Under the pieces are notes generated by a model. The model searched no databases and was not told the origin of the DNA. It saw only the letters and a list, made by a program, of their open reading frames with translations. Positions 17,637 through 26,893 of a stretch of DNA of 64,000 nucleotides are shown piece after piece. The number at the start of each line of letters is the position of its first letter. Position 1 is the stretch's first letter. Source of the stretch: an uncultured Cohaesibacter sp. (lineage in GTDB: Bacteria; Pseudomonadota; Alphaproteobacteria; Rhizobiales; Cohaesibacteraceae); NCBI RefSeq assembly GCF_963676275.1, contig NZ_OY781091.1:1404775-1468774 (forward strand), written 5' to 3'. A program made the position numbers and the translations under genes.

Positions 17637-17647
17637 GGAGGAGCCTG

Positions 17648-18130
17648 ATGGGTACAAATACATTATGGGCCTTTATCGGTCTCCTTATCTTTGTTGGCAT
17701 CATCCTGAAAATGGGTGTTCCCGCCATGATCGCCGGTGCATTGGACAAACGCGCCAAGGCAATCGAAGACGAGCTTGATCAGGCCCGCCGCCTGCGCGAG
17801 GAAGCTCAGGCTCTGCTTGCGGAATATCAGCGCAAGGCGCGCGAAGCCGAAAGCGAAGCGGAAGAAATCGTGATGCTCGCCAAGCGCGAAGCAGAAGCGA
17901 TGGAAAAAGAGGCTCAGGCCAAGATTACCGATTTCGTGGCACGCCGCACCAAACTGGCCGAAGACAAGATCGCACAGGCCGAGGCAACCGCTATCAGCGA
18001 AGTCAAGGGCGCTGCTACCGATCTTGCCATCAAGGCTGCGGAGAAGATCCTGACCAAGAAGATGGATGGCAAGGCTGGCAAAGACCTGCTCAAGGCCTCC
18101 ATTGCCGAAGTCGGCTCCAAGCTGCATTAA
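17648..18130 (+). CDS. atpF: ATP synthase F0 subunit b
   Basis: 160 residues: one N-terminal membrane helix (TLWAFIGLLIFVGIILKMGVP) and a long Ala/Glu/Lys/Arg coiled coil (EDELDQARRLREEAQALLAEYQ and onward). It pairs with b' as the peripheral stalk joining F0 subunit a to F1 delta. GAGGAGGAG precedes the ATG. Last gene of the operon; the F1 genes are not in the window, as usual for alphaproteobacteria. A strong terminator follows at 18184. Confidence 0.95.
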   Translation: MGTNTLWAFIGLLIFVGIILKMGVPAMIAGALDKRAKAIEDELDQARRLREEAQALLAEYQRKAREAESEAEEIVMLAKREAEAMEKEAQAKITDFVARRTKLAEDKIAQAEATAISEVKGAATDLAIKAAEKILTKKMDGKAGKDLLKASIAEVGSKLH

Positions 18131-18182
18131 GGTCTCTGTCAGGTTGGGCCCACAACGGTCCGGACCGACGGTACCAAGAGGC

Positions 18183-18220
18183 TAAAAGCCGTAGCATTGC
18201 GATGCTACGGCTTTTTTTAT
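18183..18220 (+). terminator. Rho-independent terminator of the F0 ATP synthase operon
   Basis: AAAAGCCGTAGCAT (18184-18197), 4-base loop, ATGCTACGGCTTTT (18202-18215), then more T. A perfect 14-bp stem. Confidence 0.92.
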
Positions 18221-18378
18221 GTCACGAATAGGCCGAGCATCCGCATGTACAGGTCATGGTGCAAACTACAACTCGATTACAACTAAACAGTCATAGTTAG
18301 GTGTTTCTGTATATTTAAACCCGACATAAACCTATAGTAGTATTAACTAAAAATTAATAATATATGTTGGGATTGAGT

Positions 18379-19215
18379 GTGAAATATAGTGCCATTGTAA
18401 TATTGAGTTGTCTGGGCTTGCTATCCTGCCAGACGGCTGAAGAACTCAAGCAGAAAATTGATTTGGGCAGCTATCTGAACGAGTCTCCCTCGCAGGATAT
18501 AGTCAACGCCGACGTCCAGTCATTCGCGGCTCCATCTGGGGAAAAGAAAACGTCCTTCATGATGGGCAAGACTGCGATCGAAAAGGACGCAAAATCAGAT
18601 GCCTATAAGGTCTGTCTGACGCCTGTTCAGCATAAACAATGGGTTGACCGGCTGCATGGCAAACGGGTCTCAGGAGGGCCGGAAAAAGGCTTTTTTGGTA
18701 AGGGACTGCATGGCCAGATCAATCGCCAGTTTGCCTCGGAAATTTTTGGTGAAATTGCGACCCCGATGATATTCGCCGGGTCCTTCGCAGCCCAGCTGGC
18801 AAGCGCTGTCAAAGGAGCCAATGGCGGTTCATCTGCGGGCATCTGTGGCAACTGGTGTGGTCCGGGCTATCCCAAATCGAACGCCAATCCCAAAGTGACC
18901 GATGCTCTGGATGCCGCATGCAAAGTCCATGACCTGTGTTACAGAAATTATGGCGCCTATAATTGCATGTGTGATCAGCTATTGGTCGACTCCATCATGA
19001 AAAACCGCACATTATTCGATGTTTCAACCATTGAAAGAAATGTCGCCCTATATTTCTCCGGCTCGAGTTGCAACTTTGGCTGCAAGACATTTCAGGGACA
19101 TGAAGTGTGCGGCGGTATGCAGGTCTATGCCGGAGGAAAGCAGCTCTATAGCTCTGGGGCCGAATTGAGCAAGTCATATTACAAGGCCCTTGAAAAAGAA
19201 TTGGCGGGGATCTGA
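18379..19215 (+). CDS. Lipoprotein with phospholipase A2-like catalytic motif
   Basis: About 278 residues. The N-terminus is a lipoprotein signal with the lipobox LLSC (MKYSAIVILSCLGLLSC from GTG 18379; ATG 18364 adds five residues and has no ribosome site). After a 130-residue variable region comes a calcium-loop-like CGNWCGPGYP and the PLA2 signature ACKVHDLCY (His/Asp dyad at about 184-185 in this numbering), followed by further cysteines, NCMCDQLL and CNFGCKTF, that could form disulfides. The layout matches secreted PLA2 folds, which cleave the sn-2 acyl chain of phospholipids with calcium; activity is inferred. The gene is AT-richer upstream, and the next gene starts 5 bases after its stop. 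Confidence 0.75.
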   Translation: MKYSAIVILSCLGLLSCQTAEELKQKIDLGSYLNESPSQDIVNADVQSFAAPSGEKKTSFMMGKTAIEKDAKSDAYKVCLTPVQHKQWVDRLHGKRVSGGPEKGFFGKGLHGQINRQFASEIFGEIATPMIFAGSFAAQLASAVKGANGGSSAGICGNWCGPGYPKSNANPKVTDALDAACKVHDLCYRNYGAYNCMCDQLLVDSIMKNRTLFDVSTIERNVALYFSGSSCNFGCKTFQGHEVCGGMQVYAGGKQLYSSGAELSKSYYKALEKELAGI

Positions 19216-19220
19216 GGCTC

Positions 19221-19676
19221 ATGTCAATTGCAGAACTGGTTGAAACCTACATTTCCGTTGGCGACAAGATCGATACGCTATGGAATATGTTCATTTTCCT
19301 TCATCTTGGCGTGCTTGGCTATGCCATGTCGACCCAGGTTGCGACCATCAAGACCGCCCATAAGATCTTGGGATGTGTAGGATATCTGTTTTTCTCCTAC
19401 GTCAATTACAACGCTCTCATCGACAGTTACCATTTCGCCAATTCAGTATTGGCTGATATTCGGGATGCAATGAAGGTGGCACCAAATGCCCACGCTGCGC
19501 ATTTGCAAAGCTTTTTTGACCTTTACAGGCTTGATGGACGGGATGCGATTGTTTTCATGATCCACGCCATTGCACTTGTTGCTGTCATTTATCTTCTGTT
19601 GCAGGGGACAAGTTTTGCGTGGCGCAAAAAGCGGTTCCAACGGGGCGATGAAGAAGTGGAGAATATCGGCATATAG
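19221..19676 (+). CDS. Small polytopic membrane protein, partner of the PLA2-like lipoprotein
   Basis: 151 residues with three or four hydrophobic helices: LWNMFIFLHLGVLGYAMST, LGCVGYLFFSYVNYNALI and IVFMIHAIALVAVIYLLLQG, ending in a basic/acidic cytoplasmic tail (WRKKRFQRGDEEVE). I do not recognise the family. It begins 5 bases after the PLA2-like gene, so the two are co-transcribed. A membrane partner behind a secreted lipase could be a protector, a chaperone or a sensor; nothing in the sequence decides this. Confidence 0.7.
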   Translation: MSIAELVETYISVGDKIDTLWNMFIFLHLGVLGYAMSTQVATIKTAHKILGCVGYLFFSYVNYNALIDSYHFANSVLADIRDAMKVAPNAHAAHLQSFFDLYRLDGRDAIVFMIHAIALVAVIYLLLQGTSFAWRKKRFQRGDEEVENIGI

Positions 19677-19735
19677 CGTAAGGCTGAGGTTGGCCGTGTA
19701 ACGAACGCGGCTTAGATGCTTTCGCTGAATGCGGG

Positions 19736-20494
19736 TTAAAGCCCCGCGCCCAGAAGCCATCTGACGCCGGTCTTGAGGCCAACGGTGCATATGTTGGAAA
19801 AGACGCCGCTGGAGAGCCTTTCAACGTCGCGGTGCAGCGCTGCATCCATCAATTGTCGGGTCAATTGCGGCGGCTCATCTCTGAGCCATATCAGCAATGT
19901 GGTATTGGTTTCATATTTCTTGGCTGCCTTGCGCAAGACTGCGCGCTTGATCTCGCGTTCAATTTCCTGAGCGCTGATGCCGAAGGGGCGGAAATTCTCG
20001 ATCACGACCCCCATCCGCGACAATTCCCGATCATGCCGCACCAGATCGGCCCCCTGACGTGGATTCATCGCACGGGTAATTTCCAGATATCCCTCTCTGT
20101 CTGGTGAGATATGCGGCTGATTGGAGAAGAGCCTGAACATGGCGTCGAAGCTGCAGCCATTGGCTGTTTTGGGATCTCCGCTGCCGGTACGGGTGGCGCA
20201 GACTTCCATGGTTGAATCCCAATGGCGAATATCGCCGCTTATGAATTTGCCAAAAAGCAGCAATGGCAGCCACTCATCGACATGTTTGGCTCCCGGACCG
20301 ATATGAGAGGTGGATGGATGCTGTTGCACAAAATAGGGCTGCTCGTTGGCCAAAGCCCGATCAAATGTCTGAATGCGTAAGCTTTCTTCCCAGAATAATT
20401 CTTCGAACTCGCAAATATTGAGCCAGTCGGTAAGGGCAGGGTCAGATGGACTTTCATAAATCATGCGACTTGCTTCCAAGAATCGTTTGATCAT
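19736..20494 (-). CDS. Hypothetical protein, soluble, family not recognised
   Basis: 252 residues from ATG 20494 (the frame is open to a TTG at 20539). No signal peptide or clear membrane helix. Composition is that of a real globular protein, with many aromatic and charged residues (ICEFEELFWEES, DEWLPLLLFGKFISGDIRHW) and a helical, basic region (AQEIEREIKRAVLRKAAKKYE). I recognise no motif. It converges on the PLA2/membrane gene pair with 59 bases between stops. Good reading-frame composition supports it as a gene; function unknown. Confidence 0.65.
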   Translation of the reverse strand: MIKRFLEASRMIYESPSDPALTDWLNICEFEELFWEESLRIQTFDRALANEQPYFVQQHPSTSHIGPGAKHVDEWLPLLLFGKFISGDIRHWDSTMEVCATRTGSGDPKTANGCSFDAMFRLFSNQPHISPDREGYLEITRAMNPRQGADLVRHDRELSRMGVVIENFRPFGISAQEIEREIKRAVLRKAAKKYETNTTLLIWLRDEPPQLTRQLMDAALHRDVERLSSGVFSNICTVGLKTGVRWLLGAGL

Positions 20495-21132
20495 ATCCAC
20501 TTTCGGTATAATTGAGCCAAAAAGGCGAAAGAAAATCAACTTGGATTCGATATTCTGGATTTGACGCGCGAAAAGTTGTTGCGCATTTTACTTGGCTAAA
20601 CTTGACCTATATTCTCCGGATGAACCGCGAATATGCGACTCACGGTTTGAGAAAACTGGAATGATTAAAATAGCTTGCTGTAGTTTTTTGAATATTTGAC
20701 GACACCCCTTTTAATGCCGCAGAGCAGAAGAGCTGCGCCGGGCGCAGGCAGAGAGATCGCGAAAGCGATTATGCTTCATTTATCGCTAAGGGGGCAGAAG
20801 CTTCGATCCTGCCGGGCGCATTGCACCGCAAGCTGAGAGTAGTCATATCGTCGGCAAGATGGAGGATCGGCAGTATTCGCGAATTGGAATAAATTCATAT
20901 TGTCAATATATTAGCAATAGGAGTAAGATAGAGTTGTCTTTAGCTCTACATTACGAGCTGGCGTTGACAAGTTGCACTCAATTAACGATTGTAAAATAGG
21001 TTGCAACTGTGCTCGATTCCTGTTTTGGTTGATACAGGCGTTGTTCAAGGAGGTGAGCCCTCTGTTGCTCACCCTCGGGGGGAAAGATCCCTCTGACCAG
21101 TAGTCAATTTCAATAATATTAGTTGTAAAGCC
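20495..21132. other. AT-rich intergenic stretch upstream of a TetR gene
   Basis: About 640 bases without a convincing gene. It holds the promoters of the two divergent flanking genes and one inverted repeat, GGTGAGC (21052-21058) with GCTCACC (21067-21073), 60 bases before the TetR start, not followed by T residues. Confidence 0.45.
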
Positions 21133-21753
21133 ATGACATCAAACAGTAAAAAGCCCGGCGAAGGCAAGCGCAATACCAGAGAGGTCATCCTGGAAATTGC
21201 CGAGCAGGAAATTGCAGTCAACGGTGTTGAAGGTTTTCGATTGAAGGATGTGGCCGAGAAGGTTGGCATCCAGCTTCCTTCTTTATATGCCCATTTCGCT
21301 GGGCGGAAGGAATTGCTCGAGGCTTTGACCGACGAGTTTCTCGGCAAGCTTTATGCGCTTTATAAGGAATTGTCGGCTCTCCCGCCCAGAGAGGCCTTGC
21401 TCGCCAGCGCTGATCGTACGATTGATCTTTATCTGGCCAAGCGTGGCTATGCCCGCCTGCTGCTGTATGATTTCCCGGCTCCAAACAAGAATTCGATCCT
21501 TGCGAATAGCGAGGACAAGATCATCGAGATCGTCAATCTGATTGAAGAGACAATCCAGCGCGGGGTGGCCGAAAAGACGGTAAGGAATATTTCCGCAGAG
21601 CTGTTCCTGTCCTTCAGGCTTGGTCTTACGCTGTTTCCTTTGTTCATGCGCCTTGACAGGAACGGGGGAGACATGGTTACTGATCGGGAGATCATCAGTA
21701 CCATCAAGCGCGAGGCCAATTTCCTGCTGGCCCATTTCATATCTGTGCGCTGA
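21133..21753 (+). CDS. TetR/AcrR family transcriptional regulator
   Basis: 206 residues. The N-terminal helix-turn-helix is clear at about 15-60: REVILEIAEQEIAVNGVEGFRLKDVAEKVGIQLPSLYAHFAGRKELLEAL, with the usual 'YAHFAGRKEL' end. The C-terminal ligand domain is helical and family-unspecific. It stands alone, so its target is not evident; autoregulation through the stem-loop-like repeat at 21052-21073 is possible but unproven. Confidence 0.85.
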   Translation: MTSNSKKPGEGKRNTREVILEIAEQEIAVNGVEGFRLKDVAEKVGIQLPSLYAHFAGRKELLEALTDEFLGKLYALYKELSALPPREALLASADRTIDLYLAKRGYARLLLYDFPAPNKNSILANSEDKIIEIVNLIEETIQRGVAEKTVRNISAELFLSFRLGLTLFPLFMRLDRNGGDMVTDREIISTIKREANFLLAHFISVR

Positions 21754-22185
21754 CCTCCGATTGTGTGCTTGCCTATTCAGGATTCGCTCGCGTGAGCGAT
21801 ATGAAGGCGTTTTTGTCCGTTCTGTACGATACTGTTTTTAGACATATCGACTATGCAAAAATGCATGAGAAAAGTTTGGGCACAAACTTGGGGGTGTCAT
21901 CTGTTTGAATTTGCCTGAAAGTTGAGCAGATATTGCCATATGTTCCGATGTTTCTTCTGATTTTGAAATTTTTAAGAAATATAATGCTGCATGGATTTTG
22001 GTACGAAAAATAATGTTTCATTGCCATTTTTTGTGTCTGGAATGGTCATTTTCGCAAGTCTGCGATGCGTTCCATGAATGGCTTGTTTTTGGCCTAGGCA
22101 GATTTCCGGGGAAAGAAAAAGCTCTATTGGACTGAGTCAAATATGTGGGTCTACCATTAGGCTAAAGTCATAGCACCGGATTGAA
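21754..22185. other. Intergenic stretch, no gene seen
   Basis: About 430 AT-rich bases between the TetR gene and the small gene at 22186. No coding frame, RNA gene or clear terminator recognised. Confidence 0.4.
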
Positions 22186-22362
22186 ATGGCAAAAAGACGA
22201 GACATGACCATGCCTAAACAAGCAAAAAAATCTTCTCCAGTTGATCTCCTGCAAAAAGAATATCACGAGATCGGCATTCAGTCGGTAGCTGCTGCTTGCT
22301 GTGTCAAAAAGCATGTAGAAGCCAAACACACCGATTACGACCCAGTACACGAAAAAGACTAA
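22186..22362 (+). CDS. 58-residue small basic protein, hypothetical
   Basis: A short frame from ATG 22186 to TAA 22362, with GGA 5 bases before the ATG. The peptide starts with a basic stretch (MAKRRDMTMPKQAKKSS), then PVDLLQKEYHEIGIQSVAAA and two adjacent cysteines (CCVKKHVEAKH), and ends acidic. The non-random composition and helical middle suggest a real small protein rather than noise; internal ATGs at 22204 or 22210 are alternative starts. Function unknown. Confidence 0.5.
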   Translation: MAKRRDMTMPKQAKKSSPVDLLQKEYHEIGIQSVAAACCVKKHVEAKHTDYDPVHEKD

Positions 22363-22777
22363 GATCATTCATTCGGCCGATGGCATGAAGGCGCCGTTAC
22401 GCTCTCGCGTTTGAAATGTAGCCAAATTCTTGTTTGGTCGCGATGGCGTCAGCAAGGGCCGGTGTTGATCTTATATGCGTAAATTGTGTCTTGCGCTGCG
22501 ACCTTTGCGGCGCAAACCAGAAGGGCACCGGGCGGACCTTGCTAGTCGTTATGGGTGAGGTGTCTGCGATACGCGCGTTTTTGAGAAAAGCGTTCCGCCT
22601 TTGGCGGAGCGCTTTTTCTTTGCCGAAAGACAGGCTTGCCGATTTTGTTGGGGGGGGGCTGACCTGTCTGGCCACTCTTCCGGCAGGCTGGGGCCACATA
22701 TAGCTGCATGGCCTAGGCAAGCTGCGTGCGCCACAGCTTGGTGCTAGGCAGAGAGGGAAGGGCTGGCGTGGCGCGCC
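22363..22777. other. Intergenic stretch with terminator and a G9 tract
   Basis: No convincing gene. It contains the terminator at 22586-22618 and a run of nine G residues near 22650. Confidence 0.4.
22586..22618. terminator. Strong hairpin terminator
   Basis: AAAAGCGTTCCGCC (22586-22599) pairs with GGCGGAGCGCTTTT (22603-22616), one G-T wobble, 3-base loop, T-run on the plus strand and A-run before it, so it could work both ways. Confidence 0.75.
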
Positions 22778-23401
22778 TTAAAGCGCGCTATGGATCAATG
22801 ACCAGGCCAGCATCCACATGATCAGTCCGATGAGAAAATCCAGAATGCGCCAGGCGATTGCCCGCTCAAAGAGCGGCGTGAGGATTCTGGCGCCATATCC
22901 GAGAGCGAAAAACCAGACAAAGGAAGCGGTGATCGCTCCAATGGCGAAATACAGCTGCTGAATGCCGGGCCAGCGAGCCGAAAGGCTTCCCACCAGCATC
23001 ACCGTATCCAGATAGACATGCGGATTGAGATAGGTGAAGGCCAGCACGGTGAAGATGGCATTCCTGAGGCTGATGCTCTGTCCCTTGCTCACATGCATGC
23101 CGGAACTTTTAAAGGCACGAATGAAGGCCTGAAGACCATAGACGACCAGAAAGGCGAAACCGCCCCATGTGATGATGGTCAAAAGCAAATGGGACTGGCG
23201 AACCAGCGTACCCATCCCGGCAACGCCAGCGGCGATCAGAACGGCATCGGAAAAGGAGCAAATCAGAACCACGGGCAGAATATGCAATCTTTGCAGACCG
23301 AGCCGCAAAACAAAGGCATTCTGCGCCCCGATGGCTATGATGAGTGAAGCGCCTAGCAGAAAGCCCTGCACGAGCGGAGCCGAGAAACCGGTGGTCATCA
23401 T
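22778..23401 (-). CDS. LysE/ArgO family amino acid exporter
   Basis: 207 residues with five to six membrane helices. The opening MTTGFSAPLVQGFLLGASLIIAIGAQNAFVLRLGL contains the IGAQNAFVL motif of the LysE superfamily; AFTYLNPHVYLDTVMLVGSL is the second signature. These transporters export basic amino acids such as arginine or lysine. The frame is open to a TTG at 23446, but the ATGATG at 23401/23398 gives the family start. Monocistronic; no LysG/ArgP-type regulator adjacent. Confidence 0.88.
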   Translation of the reverse strand: MMTTGFSAPLVQGFLLGASLIIAIGAQNAFVLRLGLQRLHILPVVLICSFSDAVLIAAGVAGMGTLVRQSHLLLTIITWGGFAFLVVYGLQAFIRAFKSSGMHVSKGQSISLRNAIFTVLAFTYLNPHVYLDTVMLVGSLSARWPGIQQLYFAIGAITASFVWFFALGYGARILTPLFERAIAWRILDFLIGLIMWMLAWSLIHSAL

Positions 23402-23610
23402 GAATGCACGCCTTGTTGATTCTTCTAGATATGAGGGACAGGTCAAGAAAGGAAGGCCCGAGAACCGGCCTTGCCTGCGCGGCTAAATCCGAACGCGCTT
23501 GAGCTTGCGACATTTGGGAGAAGCGGACAATTTGTCATTTTGTCCTTCACCCCGGCGCCGGTCATGCTGGCCAATGTTGATGCCGGACGGCGTCGGGGCG
23601 ATGATGAGCT

Positions 23611-24207
23611 TTACGGATAAAGCCGGGTTTTTTCCCAGCCACCCTCAACCGGTTTGAAGACAACCCGGTCATGAAGGCGGAAATTGCGGTCATGCCAGAA
23701 TTCGATCTCTTCGGGAATGACGCGGAAACCGGACCAATAGTCAGGCCGGGGAATGCGACCGATATTGAATTTCGCCGTATATTCGGCCACGGCCTTTTCC
23801 AGCGCAAAGCGGCTTTCCAGTGGTCGGGACTGTTTGGATGCCCATGCCCCGATGCGGCTTCCGCGCGCTCGGGAATCATAATAGGCATCCGCCTCTTCAT
23901 TGCTGACCACTTCCACAGCACCGCGAATGCGGACCTGTCGCCGCAGACTTTTCCAATGGAACAGCAGGGCGGTCTTGTGGCTGGCAAGCAGCTCGCGCCC
24001 TTTGGTGCTCTCGAAGTTTGTATAAAAAACGAATCCCTTTTCGGAATATTCCTTCAAAAGCACCATGCGCACATTGGGCATGCCGCTTTCGTCCACCGTG
24101 GCGACAGCCATGGCGTTCGGATCATTCGGTTCGCTGGCTTCAGCTTCCGCTAACCAACTCGAAAAGAGCTCCAGAGGCTTATTTGCCTCGGTAAAGTTAC
24201 CACTCAT
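23611..24207 (-). CDS. pdxH: Pyridoxamine 5'-phosphate oxidase
   Basis: 198 residues, matching family length. It uses FMN and oxygen to convert pyridoxamine or pyridoxine phosphate to pyridoxal phosphate. Landmarks: [38 protein letters not shown], the [17 protein letters not shown] flavin region, [16 protein letters not shown], and the C-terminal [15 protein letters not shown] with WEKTRLYP at the end. ATG 24207 has AGGAAGG upstream; upstream in-frame ATGs would add unrelated residues. It is divergent from the lipoprotein gene at 24257, whose start is only 49 bases away. Confidence 0.95.
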   Translation of the reverse strand: MSGNFTEANKPLELFSSWLAEAEASEPNDPNAMAVATVDESGMPNVRMVLLKEYSEKGFVFYTNFESTKGRELLASHKTALLFHWKSLRRQVRIRGAVEVVSNEEADAYYDSRARGSRIGAWASKQSRPLESRFALEKAVAEYTAKFNIGRIPRPDYWSGFRVIPEEIEFWHDRNFRLHDRVVFKPVEGGWEKTRLYP

Positions 24208-24256
24208 TAACCTTCCTGGCTGAAAATAAATATTGGACTTCAAAGGAGGGACCCGC

Positions 24257-24766
24257 ATGACGATGCAGGTTCGGCCATCGATTGTAAAGGAACCCGACAT
24301 GTTTGGCCATACAGTCTCTGCATCTATTTACAGCGCCGCTCGCGGTGCCGTAAAGCTGTGCATGGTGGCTGCCTGTTGCTCGCTGGGGGCCTGTGCATCG
24401 GTCGGCTTCATGGGCTCGGACAAGTCAATCGATAGCATCACCACCGGTTCCGTCGGTATCTCCAACAGTCTGCTTGCCGGTATCGATCCCTCCGACTGGA
24501 AGATCCTTCTTGATCGCATTTCATCTTTCGACAGGGTTGCCCTTCAGGCCGGTGAAGTCAATGCTGACTGGATGAATCCCGAAACCGGCTCCAAGGGGCG
24601 CATCACGCAGGTCAAAAGACTGCCAGACATGATGAATGAGGAATGCCGCTCCTTCAAAAGCTCCATGCACCGGGTCACCGGCGTCGAGAATATCGAGGGG
24701 CAGGCCTGTCAGGTGCCAGATGGCAGCTGGCAGATTGTGGGCTTCTCCACCGGTGTTTCCGCCTAG
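24257..24766 (+). CDS. RT0821/Lpp0805-type surface lipoprotein
   Basis: 169 residues. AAGGAGG stands 8 bases before ATG 24257. After about 30 residues comes a hydrophobic stretch ending in a lipobox-like LGACAS (Cys near 50), so the mature protein is probably a lipoprotein; the signal is unusually far from the start, and ATG 24299 ([11 protein letters not shown]) would give a more normal one. The C-terminal half ([37 protein letters not shown]) has the pattern of the RT0821/Lpp0805 surface-antigen family. Function in the envelope unknown. Divergent from pdxH. Confidence 0.75.
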   Translation: MTMQVRPSIVKEPDMFGHTVSASIYSAARGAVKLCMVAACCSLGACASVGFMGSDKSIDSITTGSVGISNSLLAGIDPSDWKILLDRISSFDRVALQAGEVNADWMNPETGSKGRITQVKRLPDMMNEECRSFKSSMHRVTGVENIEGQACQVPDGSWQIVGFSTGVSA

Positions 24767-25425
24767 CGGCCAGCATGGCCGGTCTTCACCTTCTGCATCA
24801 TCCTATCTGAAAAGCTTCCCCCCGATAGCGGACACTCGTGGGACGCAAGCAGGTTCTGTCTCCTTCAGTTGACTATGCTTTCCCCCTTGGTAGGGCATTG
24901 ACGCTATAGGCGGTCTGCAAGGGCCTTTTTTCTGCATTCAATTATCTGAATGAATGTCAAAGAACTGTCATGAATCTGCTGTAGCTTGAGCGCTGTAAAT
25001 ATTGCCATGCACTTGAAGTTCGTTTTTTATTCTTTTCAGAACCTAAGTGTTTTTTGATTTTTGACCACCTTTCTTACAAATTTTGCCATCGCCATTTGAT
25101 GATGGGATTTTGCTTTCAAAGGCGGCCCGGTTTCCATGGAAGTCGGGCTTTTTTATTTCCCAACTTTCTCAATGATTCCAGTTTAGTGTCTGAATTCATT
25201 GCACAATATCGGCTAGGTCCCACCTCCGCCACGATAGCGAAAATGCTCTGATAAGAGGAGAAGAAAGCCAAATGAGAATGGCTTTTACTCGAAAAGAGCA
25301 AAACTTATCCCCCGCATCATCGCAGGGTCTGGAAATCCCGACGGGTTGCTTCTATATTGATCTGGAACAATGAATGCTGCCAAAAGGCAGGGGACCAGCG
25401 GTGCGCTGGTTAATTTATGGCTCTC
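24767..25425. other. Long non-coding stretch upstream of the nad group
   Basis: With the region up to 25680 this is over 900 bases without a convincing gene. There is a weak GGCCCG...CGGGCTTTTTTA hairpin near 25123-25155. A 33-codon frame at 25272-25373 has an AGGAG in front but no other support. Confidence 0.4.
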
Positions 25426-25448
25426 CTTATGCTCAAGTTGAGCATAAG
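25426..25448. promoter_or_regulatory. Perfect palindromic operator upstream of nadA
   Basis: Arms CTTATGCTCAA (25426-25436) and TTGAGCATAAG (25438-25448) are exact reverse complements around a single central G. The site lies about 230 bases before the nadA start. In alphaproteobacteria NAD synthesis genes are known to be repressed by NadQ-type or NrtR-type regulators; that this is such a site is inference from position and symmetry. Confidence 0.7.
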
Positions 25449-25680
25449 TGATTGTCGGGCAAGCCAGATACCACAGACATTTTGCAATCCTTTGGAATGT
25501 CTCGAAGAGATTTGGAAACTGCCGTCAGTCCGGACTGAGACAAGTCAGTCGGGATTGGTCGGCCAAGGGCCATTTTGCCCCGATCGTCACGCCGAGAGCA
25601 AGATTGACTTTCGCATCTGAAAACCGCGCAAGAGCGGCAGAGCGAAATGCACCGCGCAATTCTAAGGAGGCCAGAGTCGG

Positions 25681-26760
25681 ATGAGCATGCCTGTTCAGCC
25701 TACAACCGATTTTGCAAAACGTGCCCCAAGCAAGGCCGCGCAGGAGAGAGGTATCCTGCCGATGCCCCAGCTTGCCTATACCGATGAGGTGGCGGCTGAA
25801 ACCGCGCATATCTATGAAAAGGTCAAGCATGTCATTCCATCGATTGAATGGCCTTTCCATGCCCCCTATGTTGCTGCGATCAACAAGCTCAAGAAAGAAC
25901 GCGGCGCGGTCATTCTTGCGCATAATTATCAGACCCCCGAGATTTTTCACGGCGTGGCAGATATTCGCGGCGACAGCCTTCAGCTTGCCATTGAGGCCGC
26001 GCGCTCCGATGCGAGTCTGATCATTCAGTGCGGCGTGCATTTCATGGCGGAAACCTCAAAGATCCTGTGCCCGGACAAGACAGTGCTCATTCCTGACAGC
26101 ACGGCAGGCTGTTCGCTGGCCTCTTCCATCACCGCCGATGATGTGCGCGCCTTGCGTGACAAATATCCCGGTGTACCGATCGTCACCTATGTGAACACCT
26201 CCGCTGAAGTGAAGGCGGAATGCGATATCTGTTGCACCTCGTCCAATGCGGTGCAGGTGGTCGAGAGCCTTGGCGTGGACCGGGTGCTGCTGGTTCCGGA
26301 TCAGTATCTGGCGCGCAATGTCGCCGCCCAGACCGACGTCGAAGTGTTGACTTTCGCCGGCTCTTGCGAAGTGCACGAGCGCTTCACGGCCGATGAAATC
26401 CGTGCCTATCGCCGTTCCATGCCCGAAGTGCAGGTTATCGCCCATCCCGAATGCCCGCCCGAAGTGGTCAAGGAAGCCGACTTCTCCGGCTCCACCAAGG
26501 GCATGATCGATTGGGTGAAGAACAACAACCCCGCGAAGGTGATGCTGATCACCGAATGTTCCATGGCCGACAATGTGGCCAGTGAAACGCCGGGAGTGGA
26601 TTTTGTTCGCCCGTGCAATCTGTGCCCGCACATGAAAAAGATTACCTTGCCAAAAATCCTCGACAGCCTGCTCTATATGCAGGAAGAGGTCACGGTTGAT
26701 CCTCTCGTTTCGGAAAAGGCCCGGCAGGCCGTCGAGCGGATGATCAATCTGAAATCCTGA
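25681..26760 (+). CDS. nadA: Quinolinate synthase NadA
   Basis: 359 residues. It condenses iminoaspartate with dihydroxyacetone phosphate to quinolinate using a [4Fe-4S] cluster. Family landmarks: [26 protein letters not shown], cluster cysteines in [19 protein letters not shown] and CNLCPHMKK, and [15 protein letters not shown] 25681 follows AAGGAGG by 10 bases. First gene of the nadA-nadB-nadC group; regulated probably through the palindrome at 25426. A strong terminator separates it from nadB. Confidence 0.96.
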   Translation: MSMPVQPTTDFAKRAPSKAAQERGILPMPQLAYTDEVAAETAHIYEKVKHVIPSIEWPFHAPYVAAINKLKKERGAVILAHNYQTPEIFHGVADIRGDSLQLAIEAARSDASLIIQCGVHFMAETSKILCPDKTVLIPDSTAGCSLASSITADDVRALRDKYPGVPIVTYVNTSAEVKAECDICCTSSNAVQVVESLGVDRVLLVPDQYLARNVAAQTDVEVLTFAGSCEVHERFTADEIRAYRRSMPEVQVIAHPECPPEVVKEADFSGSTKGMIDWVKNNNPAKVMLITECSMADNVASETPGVDFVRPCNLCPHMKKITLPKILDSLLYMQEEVTVDPLVSEKARQAVERMINLKS

Positions 26761-26765
26761 ACTTG

Positions 26766-26807
26766 AAAGGTCCGGGCAGGAGATGAAAAATCTGCCCGGA
26801 CCTTTTT
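26766..26807 (+). terminator. Strong terminator between nadA and nadB
   Basis: AAAGGTCCGGGCAG (26766-26779) pairs with CTGCCCGGACCTTT (26792-26805), followed by T residues. It sits directly after the nadA stop although nadB follows in the same direction, so nadB/nadC need either readthrough or their own promoter in 26808-26893. Confidence 0.88.
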
Positions 26808-26893
26808 CATTCCTCCCCCATCCTGCGCTTCTGTTTGCCGTCCCCTTTCATCAAAGGGGCAAATAATCTGAAGCCAGATCAAAGTCACATCCA

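Noticed and set aside
25272-25373. A 33-codon frame with AGGAG in front, upstream of the nadA operator
   Set aside because: It ends before the operator, so it cannot be a leader peptide of nadA, and its sequence has no helix, signal or motif.
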